64,000 bases of DNA. Source: Kineococcus sp. NBC_00420. GTDB lineage: Bacteria; Actinomycetota; Actinomycetes; Actinomycetales; Kineococcaceae. Positions within the stretch are counted from its first letter, which is position 1. Every line of letters starts with the position of its first letter. Shown here one piece after another: positions 37,154-46,167 of this stretch. The stretch covers positions 4,674,006-4,738,005 of the forward strand of contig NZ_CP107930.1 of the NCBI RefSeq assembly GCF_036021035.1, written 5' to 3'. The notes under the pieces were generated by a model. That model was not told the origin of the DNA, did not search any database, and saw nothing but the letters and a program-made list of their open reading frames with translations. A program made the translations under genes and the position numbers.

Positions 37154-37759
37154 TCACGGTCTCTTCCGCCCGGACTGCGCCCAGTGGGTGACCAACCCCA
37201 GCACGTGCTCGAGGACGTCGCGCTGCGAGCGGTCGTCGACGCCCGCGTCGCCGACGGTCAGGGAGCGCAGCAGGAGCGAGCCCATCAGCAGCTCCGTCGC
37301 CTGCGCGGGGGTGGTGCCCTCGACGAGCTCACCCCGGGCCGCGGCGCGGTGGAAGGCGTCCTCGAGGACGGCGGCGCACCGGTCGACGTGGTCGCGGCGG
37401 AACCGTCCGGTGATGGCCGGCGACGTCGCCACCTCGTCGACGCAGCGTTGCAGGACCTGGCGGCGGCGACCCGACAGCGCGGCCGCGATGGGCGGTACGA
37501 GGAGCTCCAGGTCGCTGCGCAGCGACCCGGTGAGCGGAGGTTCCAGCCGGGCGGTGAGGCTCGCCAGGGCGTCGACGACGAGGTCGTCGGTGCTGGGCCA
37601 GCGCGCCCCCACCCCGCGGCGGTCGACCCCGGCCCGGGTCGCGACCCCGCGGGTGCTGAACCCGGCGATGCCCTTCTCGGCGAGTTCCTCGACGGCGGCG
37701 GTCAGCACCCGGGCGTCGATCTCCGGGTCGCGGGGGCGGCCTCGCCTTGCGGTCTGCAC
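37154..37759 (-). CDS. TetR-family transcriptional regulator
   Basis: A 201-aa repressor. Residues ~10-55 are a TetR DNA-binding domain: RGRPRDPEIDARVLTAAVEE, then GIAGFSTRGVATRAGVDRRGVGARW as the recognition region. The ligand domain ends with a helix containing GLVTHWAQ. The GTG at 37759 is preceded after 6 nt by a TAGGAT -10 motif, so the mRNA is probably leaderless. It is divergent from ohr, and an ACCAGCCTGGT palindrome sits between them in the -35 region. The normal partner of ohr is the MarR-type OhrR, so a TetR here is unusual. Its ligand is unknown. Confidence 0.9.
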   Translation of the reverse strand: MQTARRGRPRDPEIDARVLTAAVEELAEKGIAGFSTRGVATRAGVDRRGVGARWPSTDDLVVDALASLTARLEPPLTGSLRSDLELLVPPIAAALSGRRRQVLQRCVDEVATSPAITGRFRRDHVDRCAAVLEDAFHRAAARGELVEGTTPAQATELLMGSLLLRSLTVGDAGVDDRSQRDVLEHVLGLVTHWAQSGRKRP

Positions 37760-37778
37760 CGTGTCATCCTATTCACGT

Positions 37779-37789
37779 ACCAGCCTGGT
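37779..37789 (+). promoter_or_regulatory. Palindrome between tetR-type gene and ohr, probable operator
   Basis: ACCAGCCTGGT is a 5-1-5 exact inverted repeat. It lies 25 bp upstream of ohr and 20 bp upstream of the regulator start, where a TetR dimer could block both promoters. Confidence 0.5.
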
Positions 37790-37813
37790 GCATCAAAGCG
37801 AAGGAGTTCCGCG

Positions 37814-38242
37814 ATGGCGACCATGTACGAAGCGACCGCGACCGCGTGGGGCGGCCGCGACGGCCGGGTCAGTTCCTCCGACGACCGCCTCGACGTCAGC
37901 CTCTCCATCCCCAAGGGCATGGGCGGCGACGACGGCCCCGGCACGAACCCCGAGCAGATGTTCGCCGCCGGGTACGCGGCGTGCTTCCACAGCGCGCTCA
38001 AGGGCATCGCCCGCATGCGCAAGGTGGACGTCTCGGAGTCGGCCGTCTCGGTCACCGTCGGGGTGACCGGTGGCATGGCCGAGGGCATCGACCTCGCCGT
38101 CAAGATCGAGGCGCAGCTGCCCGGTCTCGAGGAGTCCGTCGCGCGCGACCTCCTCGACGCCGCGCACCAGACCTGCCCCTACAGCCGTGCGACCCGCGGC
38201 AACGTCGTGCAGGAACTCGTCCTCGTCACCGACGAGGACTGA
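37814..38242 (+). CDS. ohr: Organic hydroperoxide resistance protein (Ohr/OsmC family)
   Basis: A 142-aa thiol peroxidase that reduces organic and fatty-acid hydroperoxides, working as a dimer in the cytosol. The two catalytic cysteines are C57 in YAACFHSAL and C121 in HQTCPYSRATRGN, both in their usual positions. The ATG at 37814 is preceded by AAGGAG. A TetR-type gene is divergent, with a palindrome in the 54-bp gap. Together with yaaA nearby it suggests a local peroxide-stress theme. A strong hairpin follows the stop. Confidence 0.95.
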   Translation: MATMYEATATAWGGRDGRVSSSDDRLDVSLSIPKGMGGDDGPGTNPEQMFAAGYAACFHSALKGIARMRKVDVSESAVSVTVGVTGGMAEGIDLAVKIEAQLPGLEESVARDLLDAAHQTCPYSRATRGNVVQELVLVTDED

Positions 38243-38256
38243 CCCTCCACCCCGCG

Positions 38257-38291
38257 CCGTGATCCCGCTGGGTCTCCCCGCGGGATCACGG
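38257..38291 (+). terminator. Strong bidirectional terminator hairpin after ohr
   Basis: The 12-bp perfect arms CCGTGATCCCGC (38257-38268) and GCGGGATCACGG (38280-38291) surround an 11-nt loop. It separates ohr from the convergent gene whose stop codon begins at 38292, so it can serve both transcripts. Confidence 0.85.
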
Positions 38292-38939
38292 TCAGTGGTC
38301 GGGGGGAGGCGGGGTGCGGTGGGCGTTCCACATCCGCGCCAGCCGGGGGTTCGCGGGTGCGGGGTTCGCGGGGCAGACCACCGCGTGCCGCACCCGTGCG
38401 CCGACCTGGTCCTCGTCGTCCTCGTCGTCCTCGTCGTACCCGTCGTCCGCCCTGTCCCGGTCGAGTTCGGCGACCGTGACGGCCCGGTCCGCGACCACCC
38501 GCCAGCGTTCGTCGGCGGGGACGCTGACCGCGAGCACCGATTCCTTGGCCAGTCCGACGTCGGCACCCGCGCGGTCGCGGTAGTGGTGCACGAGGTGCCC
38601 GCAGTGCTCGCACTCCTCCTCGGTGTACGGACGGTCCGCGGCGATCCTCGCCATCCGCTGGACGAGGGCGAAGACGGCACCCGACTGCTGACCCAGCGTC
38701 GGCGGCAGGCCACGGGGTTCCTCGATCACCGGAGCCTTCGTCGCCGGCGCGTTCGCCCCCGCGAAACGCTCCCGGCAGGCCGCGCAGACCGCCACCTGCA
38801 CCCCCAGTCGTTCCTGGGTGCGGACGTCGGCGTCCGGTTCCCGGGAACCGCAGAACGCGCAGCTGACCGGGTTCTCCTCCGGGAGGGTGTGCAGGTCCAC
38901 GGGGCAAGCATGCCTGCTCCAGAAGTCGTTGGCGCACAC
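38292..38939 (-). CDS. Hypothetical protein with CxxC zinc-binding pairs
   Basis: A 215-aa protein with three CxxC knuckles: CAFC and CAAC within about 35 residues near the N-terminus (a likely zinc ribbon), and CEHC followed by HLVHHYRD in the middle. An acidic run (DDGYDEDDEDDED) near residue 175 is encoded by three 9-bp CTCGTCGTC repeats, which could be slippage-prone. The GTG at 38939 follows an AAGGA site, and a GTG at 38900 is the alternative. No family is recognised. Its stop lies against the ohr terminator, and it is divergent from a DUF4328-like gene. Confidence 0.65.
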   Translation of the reverse strand: MCANDFWSRHACPVDLHTLPEENPVSCAFCGSREPDADVRTQERLGVQVAVCAACRERFAGANAPATKAPVIEEPRGLPPTLGQQSGAVFALVQRMARIAADRPYTEEECEHCGHLVHHYRDRAGADVGLAKESVLAVSVPADERWRVVADRAVTVAELDRDRADDGYDEDDEDDEDQVGARVRHAVVCPANPAPANPRLARMWNAHRTPPPPDH

Positions 38940-39063
38940 GGCTGATTCCTTCGTCCGACCGGGGATCGCGGTCGCTGCAGCGGTGGTCCCTCGCGACCGA
39001 GGAGACGCAGGAGACCCACCGGGTCTCGCACCCAGCCCGGCGAGCAGGAGGACGCACGTCCCG

Positions 39064-39519
39064 GTGGCGGCCGCGGACGTCGTCTGCGCGGCGGGTCTGC
39101 GCCTGGGCGATTCCCTCGCCGGGTGGGTGGCGCTGCTGGTGGGGGGCGCGGGCTTCTCCGGCGGCCTGCTCGCCGCCCTGGTCGTCACCGCGCTCTGGCT
39201 GGGCCGGGCCCGTCGCAACGCCCAGCGCATCACCCCGGCCGTGCCGCACCGCCGGGCGGCGGTGTGGGCGTGGTTCGGCTGGTTCACGCCGATCGCGTTG
39301 TTCTTCGTCCCCCGCCAGTTGGTCGAGGACGTCTGGACCGCGTCCCGCCGTCGGGCTCCCCGGGGTGTCGAGGCACCGCTGCGGCTCTGGTGGACGGCCT
39401 GGATCCTCACCGGTCTCGGCGTCCTCGAGGCGTTGTGCTACGTCGCCGGTGTCCCGCTGTTCCGGTCCGTGGTCCACGCGGTGAACTCCGCCCAGCGACC
39501 CGACGCGGGCTCCCGCTGA
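39064..39519 (+). CDS. DUF4328-like membrane protein, possibly short
   Basis: A 151-aa membrane protein. After a first hydrophobic helix and a basic loop (WLGRARRNAQRI) come VWAWFGWFTPIALFFVPRQLVEDVWTAS and LRLWWTAWIL, which match the signature of DUF4328 proteins (a WFxPxxxxxxPxQxxxDVW pattern). Members I know of usually have about one or two more helices at the C-terminus, so this copy may be truncated or simply divergent. The start is uncertain: the GTG at 39064 has an AGGAGG site about 12 nt upstream. A terminator hairpin follows. Confidence 0.6.
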   Translation: MAAADVVCAAGLRLGDSLAGWVALLVGGAGFSGGLLAALVVTALWLGRARRNAQRITPAVPHRRAAVWAWFGWFTPIALFFVPRQLVEDVWTASRRRAPRGVEAPLRLWWTAWILTGLGVLEALCYVAGVPLFRSVVHAVNSAQRPDAGSR

Positions 39520-39535
39520 CCCCGACCGGAGGAGA

Positions 39536-39584
39536 ACGGGTACTGCCGCAGGTCCCGGAACCCCTGCTCTGCAGCAGTACCCGT
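39536..39584 (+). terminator. Bidirectional terminator hairpin
   Basis: The 11-bp perfect arms ACGGGTACTGC (39536-39546) and GCAGTACCCGT (39574-39584) lie between the stop codons of the convergent DUF4328-like gene and the LLM oxidoreductase gene. The 27-nt loop contains a smaller fold. Confidence 0.75.
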
Positions 39585-39589
39585 GACGC

Positions 39590-40606
39590 TCAGCCGAGCA
39601 GCGCCGGCACGACCTCGCGCTCGAACAACTCGATGCCGCTGGTGTCGGTCGCGGCCTCGGGGAAGTAGAAGTTCGCGTACCCCAGGCCCGCGTCGAGCAG
39701 GGGCCGCAACTTCTCCACGATCTGCTCCGGGGTGCCGACTCCCGCCGACCCCGGGGCGAGGCTCGCGAGGTCACGGTCGACGGCCTCGGCGCTGACGTGG
39801 GGTTCGAGTTGCGCACGGCGCGCCGCGATCCGGTCGGCGACCTCGGCCTCGTCGCGGCCGATGGCGACGTTGTAGTCGGCCGAGCGGGTGATCGTGGCGT
39901 AGTCGCGTCCGACGTCCTTGCAGTGCTGCTCCAGGACGGCGGACTTGTGCGTGAACCCTTCGAGGGTCCCGTCGAAGTTCGTGTAGTCGGCGTACTTCGC
40001 CGCGGTCAGCAGCGTCTTGCGTTCCCCGCCGCCGGCGACCCAGAGCGGGATCCCGCCCTCCTGCACGGGCAGCGGACGGTTGATGGCCCCGTCGGTGGTG
40101 TAGTGCTTGCCCGCGAAGGTGGAGATCCCCTCGGTCCACATCTGGCGCATGATCTGCACGCCCTCGTCGAGGCGGGCCAGGCGCTCACCGGCCCCGGGGA
40201 ACCCGTAGTCGTAGGCGCGCCACTCGTGCTCGTACCAGCCCGCGCCGATCCCCATGTTGAGGCGGCCGCCGGAGACGACGTCGACCGTGGTCGCGACCTT
40301 CGCCAGGTACGCGGGGTTGCGGTAGCTCATGCAGGTGCACATCTGCCCGAGGCGGATGCGGGAGGTCACCGCCCCGAAGGCGGCCATCAGGCTCCACGCC
40401 TCGTGGGTCGCCTGGTCGGTGGGTTCGGGAACGGTGTGGAAGTGGTCGAAGACCCAGATCGAGTCCCAGACGTCACCGCGGTCGGCGCGCTGCGCCAGAC
40501 CGCTCATGACCTTCCAGTGGTCGACGGGGTCCACGCCCACCAGGTCGTGCTTCCAGCCCTGGGGAACGAAGAGCCCGAACTTCAGCCGCGGCGTCGCGTC
40601 AGTCAT
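39590..40606 (-). CDS. LLM-class F420-dependent oxidoreductase
   Basis: Luciferase-like TIM-barrel oxidoreductase, 338 aa, probably using coenzyme F420 as is common in actinobacteria. Typical segments are LKFGLFVPQG at the start, WVFDHFHT near residue 50, a conserved SRIRLGQMCTCMSYRNPAYLAKVATTVD block in two parts near 80-110, and GGRLNMGIGAGWYEHEWRAYDYGFP near 115-140. The substrate is unknown. The ATG at 40606 is preceded after 7 nt by a TAGTGT -10 motif, indicating a leaderless transcript. It is followed by a bidirectional terminator. Confidence 0.88.
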   Translation of the reverse strand: MTDATPRLKFGLFVPQGWKHDLVGVDPVDHWKVMSGLAQRADRGDVWDSIWVFDHFHTVPEPTDQATHEAWSLMAAFGAVTSRIRLGQMCTCMSYRNPAYLAKVATTVDVVSGGRLNMGIGAGWYEHEWRAYDYGFPGAGERLARLDEGVQIMRQMWTEGISTFAGKHYTTDGAINRPLPVQEGGIPLWVAGGGERKTLLTAAKYADYTNFDGTLEGFTHKSAVLEQHCKDVGRDYATITRSADYNVAIGRDEAEVADRIAARRAQLEPHVSAEAVDRDLASLAPGSAGVGTPEQIVEKLRPLLDAGLGYANFYFPEAATDTSGIELFEREVVPALLG

Positions 40607-40644
40607 GGCCCGGACACTAGTGCGCCCGGGCCATGACCGGAAGG

Positions 40645-41445
40645 TCAGCCGCGGTCGGCCGCCCGGGCGGCGGCGAGGGCCGCCGCGCCGATGATCCCCG
40701 CGTCGTTGCGCAGGGTCGCGGGCACGATCGGGGTGCGCAGGTCCAGCAGCGGCAGGAACTTCTCGTGCTTCTTGCTCACCCCACCGCCGACGACGATGAG
40801 GTCCGGCCACAGCAGGTCCTCGAGGTGGGAGTAGTAGCGCTGCAGGCGCTTCGCCCACTGCGACCAGGAGAGGTCGTGGCGTTCGCGGGCCGCGTCGGCG
40901 GCCTTCTTCTCCGCGTCGTGACCGTCGATCTCCAGGTGCCCGAGTTCGGTGTTCGGGACGAGGCGCCCGTCGACGATGAGGGCCGTGCCGATGCCGGTGC
41001 CCAGCGTCGTCACCAGGACGACCCCGTGGACGCCCTTCGCCGCGCCGAACTGCGTCTCCGCGTACCCGGCGGCGTCCGCGTCGTTGACGACGAGGACCGG
41101 ACGGCCGAGGACCTCCGAGAACAGGGTCTCCGCGTCGGTCCCGATCCAGGACTCGTCGACGTTCGCGGCGCTGCGCGCGATCCCGTGCTGGATGACGGCG
41201 GGGAAGGTGATGCCGATCGGGGTGTCCCCGGGGACGTCGAACCCGGCCAGCACCTCGGCCACGACCGGTGCCACCGCCGCGGGCGTCGCCGGCTGCGGGG
41301 TCTCGATCCGCACGCGCTCGGCGGCGAACTCACCGGCCTCCAGGTCGACCGGGGCCGCCTTGATGCCGGAACCTCCGATGTCCACCCCGAGACCGACCCT
41401 GCCGGTCGGGGGGGTGGTCGTTGCGTGCGTCTCGCTGCTGGTCAC
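40645..41445 (-). CDS. ppgK: Polyphosphate glucokinase
   Basis: ROK-family sugar kinase, 266 aa, that phosphorylates glucose using polyphosphate or ATP, an enzyme characteristic of actinobacteria. It has the phosphate-binding [12 protein letters not shown] at residues ~18-29, the [11 protein letters not shown] segment, the catalytic Asp in [12 protein letters not shown] and the LGTGIGTAL loop. The [12 protein letters not shown] motif sits near residue 165. The start is a GTG at 41445, 7 nt after a TAGGCT -10 motif, so it is probably leaderless. It supplies glucose-6-phosphate from the glucose that sugar importers and glucosidases in this window would release. Confidence 0.93.
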   Translation of the reverse strand: MTSSETHATTTPPTGRVGLGVDIGGSGIKAAPVDLEAGEFAAERVRIETPQPATPAAVAPVVAEVLAGFDVPGDTPIGITFPAVIQHGIARSAANVDESWIGTDAETLFSEVLGRPVLVVNDADAAGYAETQFGAAKGVHGVVLVTTLGTGIGTALIVDGRLVPNTELGHLEIDGHDAEKKAADAARERHDLSWSQWAKRLQRYYSHLEDLLWPDLIVVGGGVSKKHEKFLPLLDLRTPIVPATLRNDAGIIGAAALAAARAADRG

Positions 41446-41464
41446 GAGCGCGAGCCTAGGCCCG

Positions 41465-41659
41465 TCAGCGACCGGTGTCCTTCGGCATGACGATCCACAG
41501 CGCGATGTACACGAGGAACTGCGGTCCGGGCAGGATGCAGGAGGCGACGAACAGCGCCCGCACGACGTTGCTGGACAGTCCGAACCGGCGTCCGAGGCCG
41601 GCGCAGACGCCGGCGATCAGCTTGCCGGAGGTCGGGCGGGAGAGGTCGGTGCTGCTCAC
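41465..41659 (-). CDS. PspC-domain membrane protein
   Basis: A 64-aa single-domain PspC protein with the family pattern [22 protein letters not shown] followed by a hydrophobic helix ([25 protein letters not shown]). PspC proteins sense or respond to membrane stress, but minimal ones like this have no defined role. The GTG at 41659 is preceded by AAGGAG. It is separate from ppgK and map, with its own upstream gap of about 130 bp. Confidence 0.88.
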   Translation of the reverse strand: MSSTDLSRPTSGKLIAGVCAGLGRRFGLSSNVVRALFVASCILPGPQFLVYIALWIVMPKDTGR

Positions 41660-41792
41660 GGGTGGGGCTCCTTCGGGTCGTCCGCCGGGGTGTGCCGGCT
41701 ACGACCATCCAACGCCCCGGCCCCCGCCCCCGTCGCGCTACCCAGGGCTGATCTTCACGCCACCGACCACGACCTGGGGGCTACGCCCGGGG

Positions 41793-42674
41793 TCACGGAA
41801 GGGTGAGGATCTCCGCGCCCGTGTCGGTCACCACGAGGGTGTGCTCGAACTGCGCGGTGCGCTTGCGGTCCTTCGTGACGACCGTCCAGCCGTCCTCCCA
41901 CATGTCCCAGTCGTGGGTGCCCAGCGTCAGCATCGGCTCGATGGTGAAGACCATGCCCGGCTCCATCACCAGCGCGTGCGAAGGTGCGGCGTCGTAGTGG
42001 GGGACGATCAGCCCGGTGTGGAAGGCCGGCCCGACGCCGTGGCCGGTGAAGTCGCGCACGACCCCGTACCCGAAGCGCTTGGCGTACTTCTCGATGACCC
42101 GGCCGATGACGTTGATGGCCCGTCCCGGTGCGACGGCCTTGATGCCCCGCATCGTCGCCTCGTGGGTGCGCTCGACGAGCAGCCGGGACTCCTCGTCGAC
42201 GTCGCCGCAGAGGTAGGTCGCGTTGGTGTCGCCGTGCATCCCGTCCAGGTAGGCGGTGATGTCCAGGTTCACGATGTCGCCGTCCTGGAGCACCGTGGAG
42301 TCCGGGATCCCGTGGCAGATGACCTCGTTGACGCTGCTGCACAACGCCTTCGGGAACGCCCGGTAGCCCAGCGTCGACGGGTAGGCGCCGTGGTCGCAGA
42401 GGAACTCGTGCCCGATCCGGTCCAGCTCGTCGGTCGTCGTGCCCGGGACGATGCTCTCGGCCACCAGGGCCATCGCCTGCGCCGCGAGCTTGCTGGAGCG
42501 TCGGATGCGCTCGATGCCCTCGGCGTCGATGACGTTCGGGCCCTTGTAGGGCAGCGGCGCCTGCTGGTCGACGTACTCCGGGCGCTCGATCTGCGGTGGG
42601 ACCGGCCGGCGCGGGGAGATCGTGCCGGGCACCAGCGTGCCGAGGGGTGCGGTGGTGGAGGTGCCCGTGCTCAT
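41793..42674 (-). CDS. map: Methionine aminopeptidase
   Basis: Removes the N-terminal Met from new proteins, 293 aa. The five metal ligands of the pita-bread fold are visible: Asp in [10 protein letters not shown], Asp in HGDTNA, His in [12 protein letters not shown], Glu in FTIEPML and Glu in QFEHTLVV. An N-terminal extension of about 40 residues with a proline-rich [14 protein letters not shown] stretch is typical of the actinobacterial type Ic enzyme. The ATG at 42674 lies 7 nt after a TAGACT -10 motif, so the mRNA is likely leaderless. The usual neighbours (adk, secY) are not here, so this is a stand-alone copy. Confidence 0.95.
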   Translation of the reverse strand: MSTGTSTTAPLGTLVPGTISPRRPVPPQIERPEYVDQQAPLPYKGPNVIDAEGIERIRRSSKLAAQAMALVAESIVPGTTTDELDRIGHEFLCDHGAYPSTLGYRAFPKALCSSVNEVICHGIPDSTVLQDGDIVNLDITAYLDGMHGDTNATYLCGDVDEESRLLVERTHEATMRGIKAVAPGRAINVIGRVIEKYAKRFGYGVVRDFTGHGVGPAFHTGLIVPHYDAAPSHALVMEPGMVFTIEPMLTLGTHDWDMWEDGWTVVTKDRKRTAQFEHTLVVTDTGAEILTLP

Positions 42675-42728
42675 GGGGTGGAGTCTAGGTCGGGTGCGCA
42701 CTCGGCCCCCACGCGCCAGGATGCCTCC

Positions 42729-42911
42729 ATGGCGACGCAGTGGTTCTACGACGTGAACACCGGCGAGGTCCAGGAGCTGGAGAAGCGGGGGCAGAACAAG
42801 GACCTGCTCGGGCCCTACGCCTCCCGCGCGGAGGCCCAGCACGCGCTGGAGTCGGCGCGGGCGCGCACCGAGGAGAACGACCGCAAGGATCGCGAGGAGA
42901 ACGACTGGTGA
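42729..42911 (+). CDS. Small conserved actinobacterial protein (SPOR-like)
   Basis: A 60-aa, highly charged protein: [19 protein letters not shown], then [22 protein letters not shown] and an acidic tail. The pattern YxxxTGEVE...GPYxxRxEAxxAL is familiar from short actinobacterial proteins sometimes described as SPOR-domain related. It has no signal or membrane segment. It is divergent from map. After it, 42912-43158 holds an exact palindrome CTACCGCGGTAG (42937-42948) and probably the promoter of the ter block, but no other gene that I can support. Confidence 0.75.
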   Translation: MATQWFYDVNTGEVQELEKRGQNKDLLGPYASRAEAQHALESARARTEENDRKDREENDW

Positions 42912-43158
42912 CCCCGGGATCCCCCTGATCGTGGCGCTACCGCGGTAGGGGGGACCCCTGACCTGCGCCGCGCGTCGTCCGGGGTCATCCCCGACGGGAG
43001 GACGACGGGCGCCGCGGATCTCTCCACCGAGGGGTGGATGCCCCGGGCCCTCACCCTGAGCCAGGATCGGACGACCGCACGTGGCGGACCTAGGATCGGC
43101 AAACGAGCCCGGGGGAGGCGCGGGTGGCACGCACGGAGCACACGAGGGGAACCGCCTG

Positions 43159-44421
43159 ATGTCGGAGTCGCTGGACCTGAGCAAACCGCTGAACCCGCCG
43201 GCCGCACCGGCGACGCCGCCGGTCTCGGACCTGCAGTTGACGCCGCCCGCACCGGTGCCGGTGGTGGCCGACGAGCAGGCCGAGGGCATGATCCCGCTCG
43301 ACGAGGCCACCCGGGTCGAGCTGCAGCGCAAGGCGCAGGCCTTCGTCGCCGACCTCGCGGCGCAGGACCCGCGCAGTCCCGCCTTCCAGAAGAAGGTCGA
43401 CGACATCACGCGCATGGGGGAGCAGGAGGTCCGCTCCTCCGCGCAGGTCTCGAACCGGATGCTGGAACGCCCGCAGTCCAGCCTCGCCGGCGCCAAGGGG
43501 CAGAAGGCCAAGGGGCCGGGCGCCGATGCGCAGGTGAAGGTCGCGAACACGCTGCTGGAACTGCGCCAGACGGTCACCAGCCTCGACCCGGGCCGCGCCG
43601 ACCTGCACGGGGCGAAGAAGATCCTCGGGATCATCCCGATGGGCAACAAGATCCAGCGCTACTTCGAGCGCTACCAGGACGCCCAGAGCCAGCTCGACGC
43701 GATCATCAAGGCGCTCGCGAGCGGTCAGGACGAGCTGCGCAAGGACAACGCCTCGATCGAGTCCGAGAAGCAGAACCTGTGGACCACGATGGGCAAGCTC
43801 ACCGAGTACTCCACGCTGGCCAAGGCGCTGGACGCCGCGACGGTGGCGAAGATCGACGAGGTCCGGGCCACCAACCCGCAGGCCGCCGACGCGCTCACCT
43901 CCGACGCGCTCTTCCCGATCCGCCAGCGCCACCAGGACCTGCTGACCCAGCTCGCCGTCAGCGTGCAGGGGTACCTCGCGCTGGACCTGGTGCGCAAGAA
44001 CAACATCGAGCTCATCAAGGGGGTCGACCGGGCGCAGACGACGACCGTCGCGGCGCTGCGGACCGCCGTGATCGTCGCGCAGGCGCTGGCCAACCAGAAG
44101 CTCGTGCTCGACCAGATCAACGCCCTGAACTCGACGACGAACCAGATGATCCTGTCGACGTCGGAGATGCTCAAGCAGCAGACCGGGCAGATCCACGAAC
44201 AGGCCTCGACGGCGATGGTGGACGTCGCGACGCTGCAGAAGGCGTTCGACAACGTCTTCGCGACGATGGACGCCATCGACACGTTCAAGCAGCAGGCCGT
44301 CGTCAGCATGGCGAACACCGTCGACGCCCTCGAGGGTCAGGTGCACCGCTCGCGCTCCTACCTCGAGCGGGCGCGCAACGGTGAGCAGGGCTCCGGTCCG
44401 GCGCTCGAAGGTCCACGGTGA
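43159..44421 (+). CDS. telA: TelA-family toxic anion resistance protein
   Basis: A 420-aa helical protein of the TelA family (PF05816). A Pro-rich N-terminus is followed by long helices: [51 protein letters not shown] in two parts (about 155-185), a Gln/Ala-rich middle and a C-terminal [19 protein letters not shown]. TelA proteins were first linked to tellurite resistance and are now tied to membrane or cell-envelope stress. The ATG at 43159 follows GAGGGGA. Its last bases overlap the start of the next gene by GTGA, so it is coupled to the first XpaC-like protein, a pairing also seen in Bacillus (xpaC-telA). Confidence 0.92.
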   Translation: MSESLDLSKPLNPPAAPATPPVSDLQLTPPAPVPVVADEQAEGMIPLDEATRVELQRKAQAFVADLAAQDPRSPAFQKKVDDITRMGEQEVRSSAQVSNRMLERPQSSLAGAKGQKAKGPGADAQVKVANTLLELRQTVTSLDPGRADLHGAKKILGIIPMGNKIQRYFERYQDAQSQLDAIIKALASGQDELRKDNASIESEKQNLWTTMGKLTEYSTLAKALDAATVAKIDEVRATNPQAADALTSDALFPIRQRHQDLLTQLAVSVQGYLALDLVRKNNIELIKGVDRAQTTTVAALRTAVIVAQALANQKLVLDQINALNSTTNQMILSTSEMLKQQTGQIHEQASTAMVDVATLQKAFDNVFATMDAIDTFKQQAVVSMANTVDALEGQVHRSRSYLERARNGEQGSGPALEGPR

Positions 44422-45317
44422 GTTCCGTGGCCCCGTCCCGGCCCGACCAGCGCCCCTCGCGGGCGTTGCGGCGGGCAGCGGCGGTCGAGGGGAAGGTCGT
44501 GCGACGCGGCCCGGCGCAGGCGCTGCCGGAACTCGTGTCGCGTCGGCTGCGGAGCCGGACGTGGCGGGCGGCGAACTCCTGGTGGCTGGCGATCCCCGCG
44601 GTCGGGTTGCCCTGGTTGTCGTTCCTCTACATGGGGTTGCGCGGACGTCGGGCCCGGTGGGTCTTCGCCGCGGTGGCCTACGCCGCCGCGATGAGCGGTG
44701 CCGCCACGGCCGTGGCGGCGCAGGGTTGGTGGTTGTGGCTGGGCATCTTGCTCGGCGCGGGCACCTGGGGATTGGGTCTGGTGCACTCCGTCATGGCGAA
44801 CTCGACGTGGCTGCGGCTCAAGGCGGCCTTCACGGGCGAACCCGTGCTGGAGCAGAGCTCCCCGGCTCCGGTGGAACCGGCGGCCCCGGTGGATCCCGTC
44901 GTGGGTCTGCAGAACTCGCTGCGCGAGGTCGTGCGGATCGCCAACCGCAACGGTGGTCGGCTGCCGGACGGCGCCGTCCCGGCGGTCCGGGAGATCGAGG
45001 ACGTGCTCAAGCCGCTGCTGGCCCACGTCGCCAAGCGCGGGGCGGACGTCGAGGAACTGCACAACCTCGAGGCGATCCTCACCGAGTACCTCCCCGGGGC
45101 CCTCGACCACTACCTCGACCTGCCCGAGGACTACGCCCTCACCAACCGCGGTCCCTCGGGCTCCACGCCGGCCGAGGAACTCGTGACCCAGCTCCGCCTC
45201 CTGGTGGACGGCGCGAAGGACCTGCAGCGCGCGGTCTACGACCACGACGCGCAGAAGCTGTCGGTCCAGGGCCGGTTCCTGGACGCGAAGTTCCGCCGTT
45301 CCGACCTGGACCTCTAG
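44418..45317 (+). CDS. XpaC-like membrane protein, paralogue 1
   Basis: A 299-aa protein with a basic head, three hydrophobic helices (about residues 52-72, 78-98 and 102-122) and a cytoplasmic helical domain of about 140 residues. This domain ends in the tail RFLDAKFRRSDLDL, shared with the next two genes. It resembles the XpaC family that accompanies TelA. The GTG start overlaps the telA stop by 4 nt. In the shared domain, the order GGRLPDGAV, LKPLLAHV, LPGALDHYLDLPEDYALT and STPAEELVTQLRLLVDG recurs in the paralogues. Exact function unknown, likely a membrane partner of TelA. Confidence 0.75.
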   Translation: MSSVAPSRPDQRPSRALRRAAAVEGKVVRRGPAQALPELVSRRLRSRTWRAANSWWLAIPAVGLPWLSFLYMGLRGRRARWVFAAVAYAAAMSGAATAVAAQGWWLWLGILLGAGTWGLGLVHSVMANSTWLRLKAAFTGEPVLEQSSPAPVEPAAPVDPVVGLQNSLREVVRIANRNGGRLPDGAVPAVREIEDVLKPLLAHVAKRGADVEELHNLEAILTEYLPGALDHYLDLPEDYALTNRGPSGSTPAEELVTQLRLLVDGAKDLQRAVYDHDAQKLSVQGRFLDAKFRRSDLDL

Positions 45318-45327
45318 GGAGCACGTC

Positions 45328-46167
45328 GTGGGTGTTGAGCTCGGCAAGGGTGACGGGGCGAGGGCACCGCGCGTGCAAGAGCCGCTCCCGGAGGTCCGTC
45401 GGGACGCGCCGGTCGCGCGGACGACGCCGCCGCCGGTTCCCTACGAGAAGCGCGAACCGTCGGTCCCCGAACCGGACAAGTCCCGTGGGCTGAACCCGCA
45501 CGCACTGGGGCTCCTCAACACGGTGTGGATGGCTGGTTGGATCGTCGCCTTCTCGACCCACCACCGATCGATCGGGCTCTTCATGCTGATCATCCAGGGG
45601 GCGCTCTTCGGGTACCTCAAGAATTCGGGCTTCCAGTTCGGCGGCGGCCGTGAGGAACGTCGGGCACGTCGCCTCGAACGTCACCAGTCCCGTCGACGTC
45701 GCCATTCACCGGTCGAACCGGCTACGCCGCAACAACTTCTAGATCCGGTCTCCGCCGTCGAGCGGAAGCTGGCCGCCGCCGTCGTCACGGCTGAGACCGC
45801 CGGTGGCCGGATGGACGCGGACTCCGTGGACCTCGTCCGCGAGGTGGATCGTCTCCTGCGCCCGCTGCTGGCGAACCTGCGCACCCGCGACGCCGACCCG
45901 CAGGTTCGCCACGACCTGGAGACCCTCGCGGGGGAGCACCTCCCGCGGGCGATCGACGACTACCTCGTCCTGCCCGACGACTACGCCCACGAGCACCGGA
46001 CGGCGGCGGGAACGACCCCCGCCGACGAGCTGCGCGCTCAGCTGCACCTGCTCGTCGAGGGCTGTCGTCAGCTCCGTGATTCGGTCCTCAGCCGTGACGT
46101 GGACCGTCAGCAGCAGCAGAGCCGCTTCCTCGAGGCGAAGTTCCGCCGCTCCGACCTGGACCTGTGA
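45328..46167 (+). CDS. XpaC-like membrane protein, paralogue 2
   Basis: A 279-aa paralogue of the preceding gene. A Pro/Arg-rich head leads to two hydrophobic helices (about residues 58-75 and 80-97), a very basic stretch (REERRARRLERHQSRRRRH) and the shared helical domain: GGRMDADSVD, LRPLLANL, PQVRHDLETLAGEHLP, IDDYLVLPDDYAHE, GTTPADELRAQLHLLVEGC and the tail RFLEAKFRRSDLDL. It starts at a GTG 10 bp after paralogue 1 and ends overlapping paralogue 3 by 4 nt. The C-terminal DNA is close to identical with paralogue 3, pointing to recent duplication or gene conversion. Confidence 0.75.
   Translation: MGVELGKGDGARAPRVQEPLPEVRRDAPVARTTPPPVPYEKREPSVPEPDKSRGLNPHALGLLNTVWMAGWIVAFSTHHRSIGLFMLIIQGALFGYLKNSGFQFGGGREERRARRLERHQSRRRRHSPVEPATPQQLLDPVSAVERKLAAAVVTAETAGGRMDADSVDLVREVDRLLRPLLANLRTRDADPQVRHDLETLAGEHLPRAIDDYLVLPDDYAHEHRTAAGTTPADELRAQLHLLVEGCRQLRDSVLSRDVDRQQQQSRFLEAKFRRSDLDL

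Noticed and set aside
38924-38940. Possible third copy of the CAACGACTTCTGG hairpin repeat (minus strand)
   Set aside because: Only about 13 bases match, there is no palindromic partner arm, and the bases fall within the likely coding start of the 38292-38939 gene.
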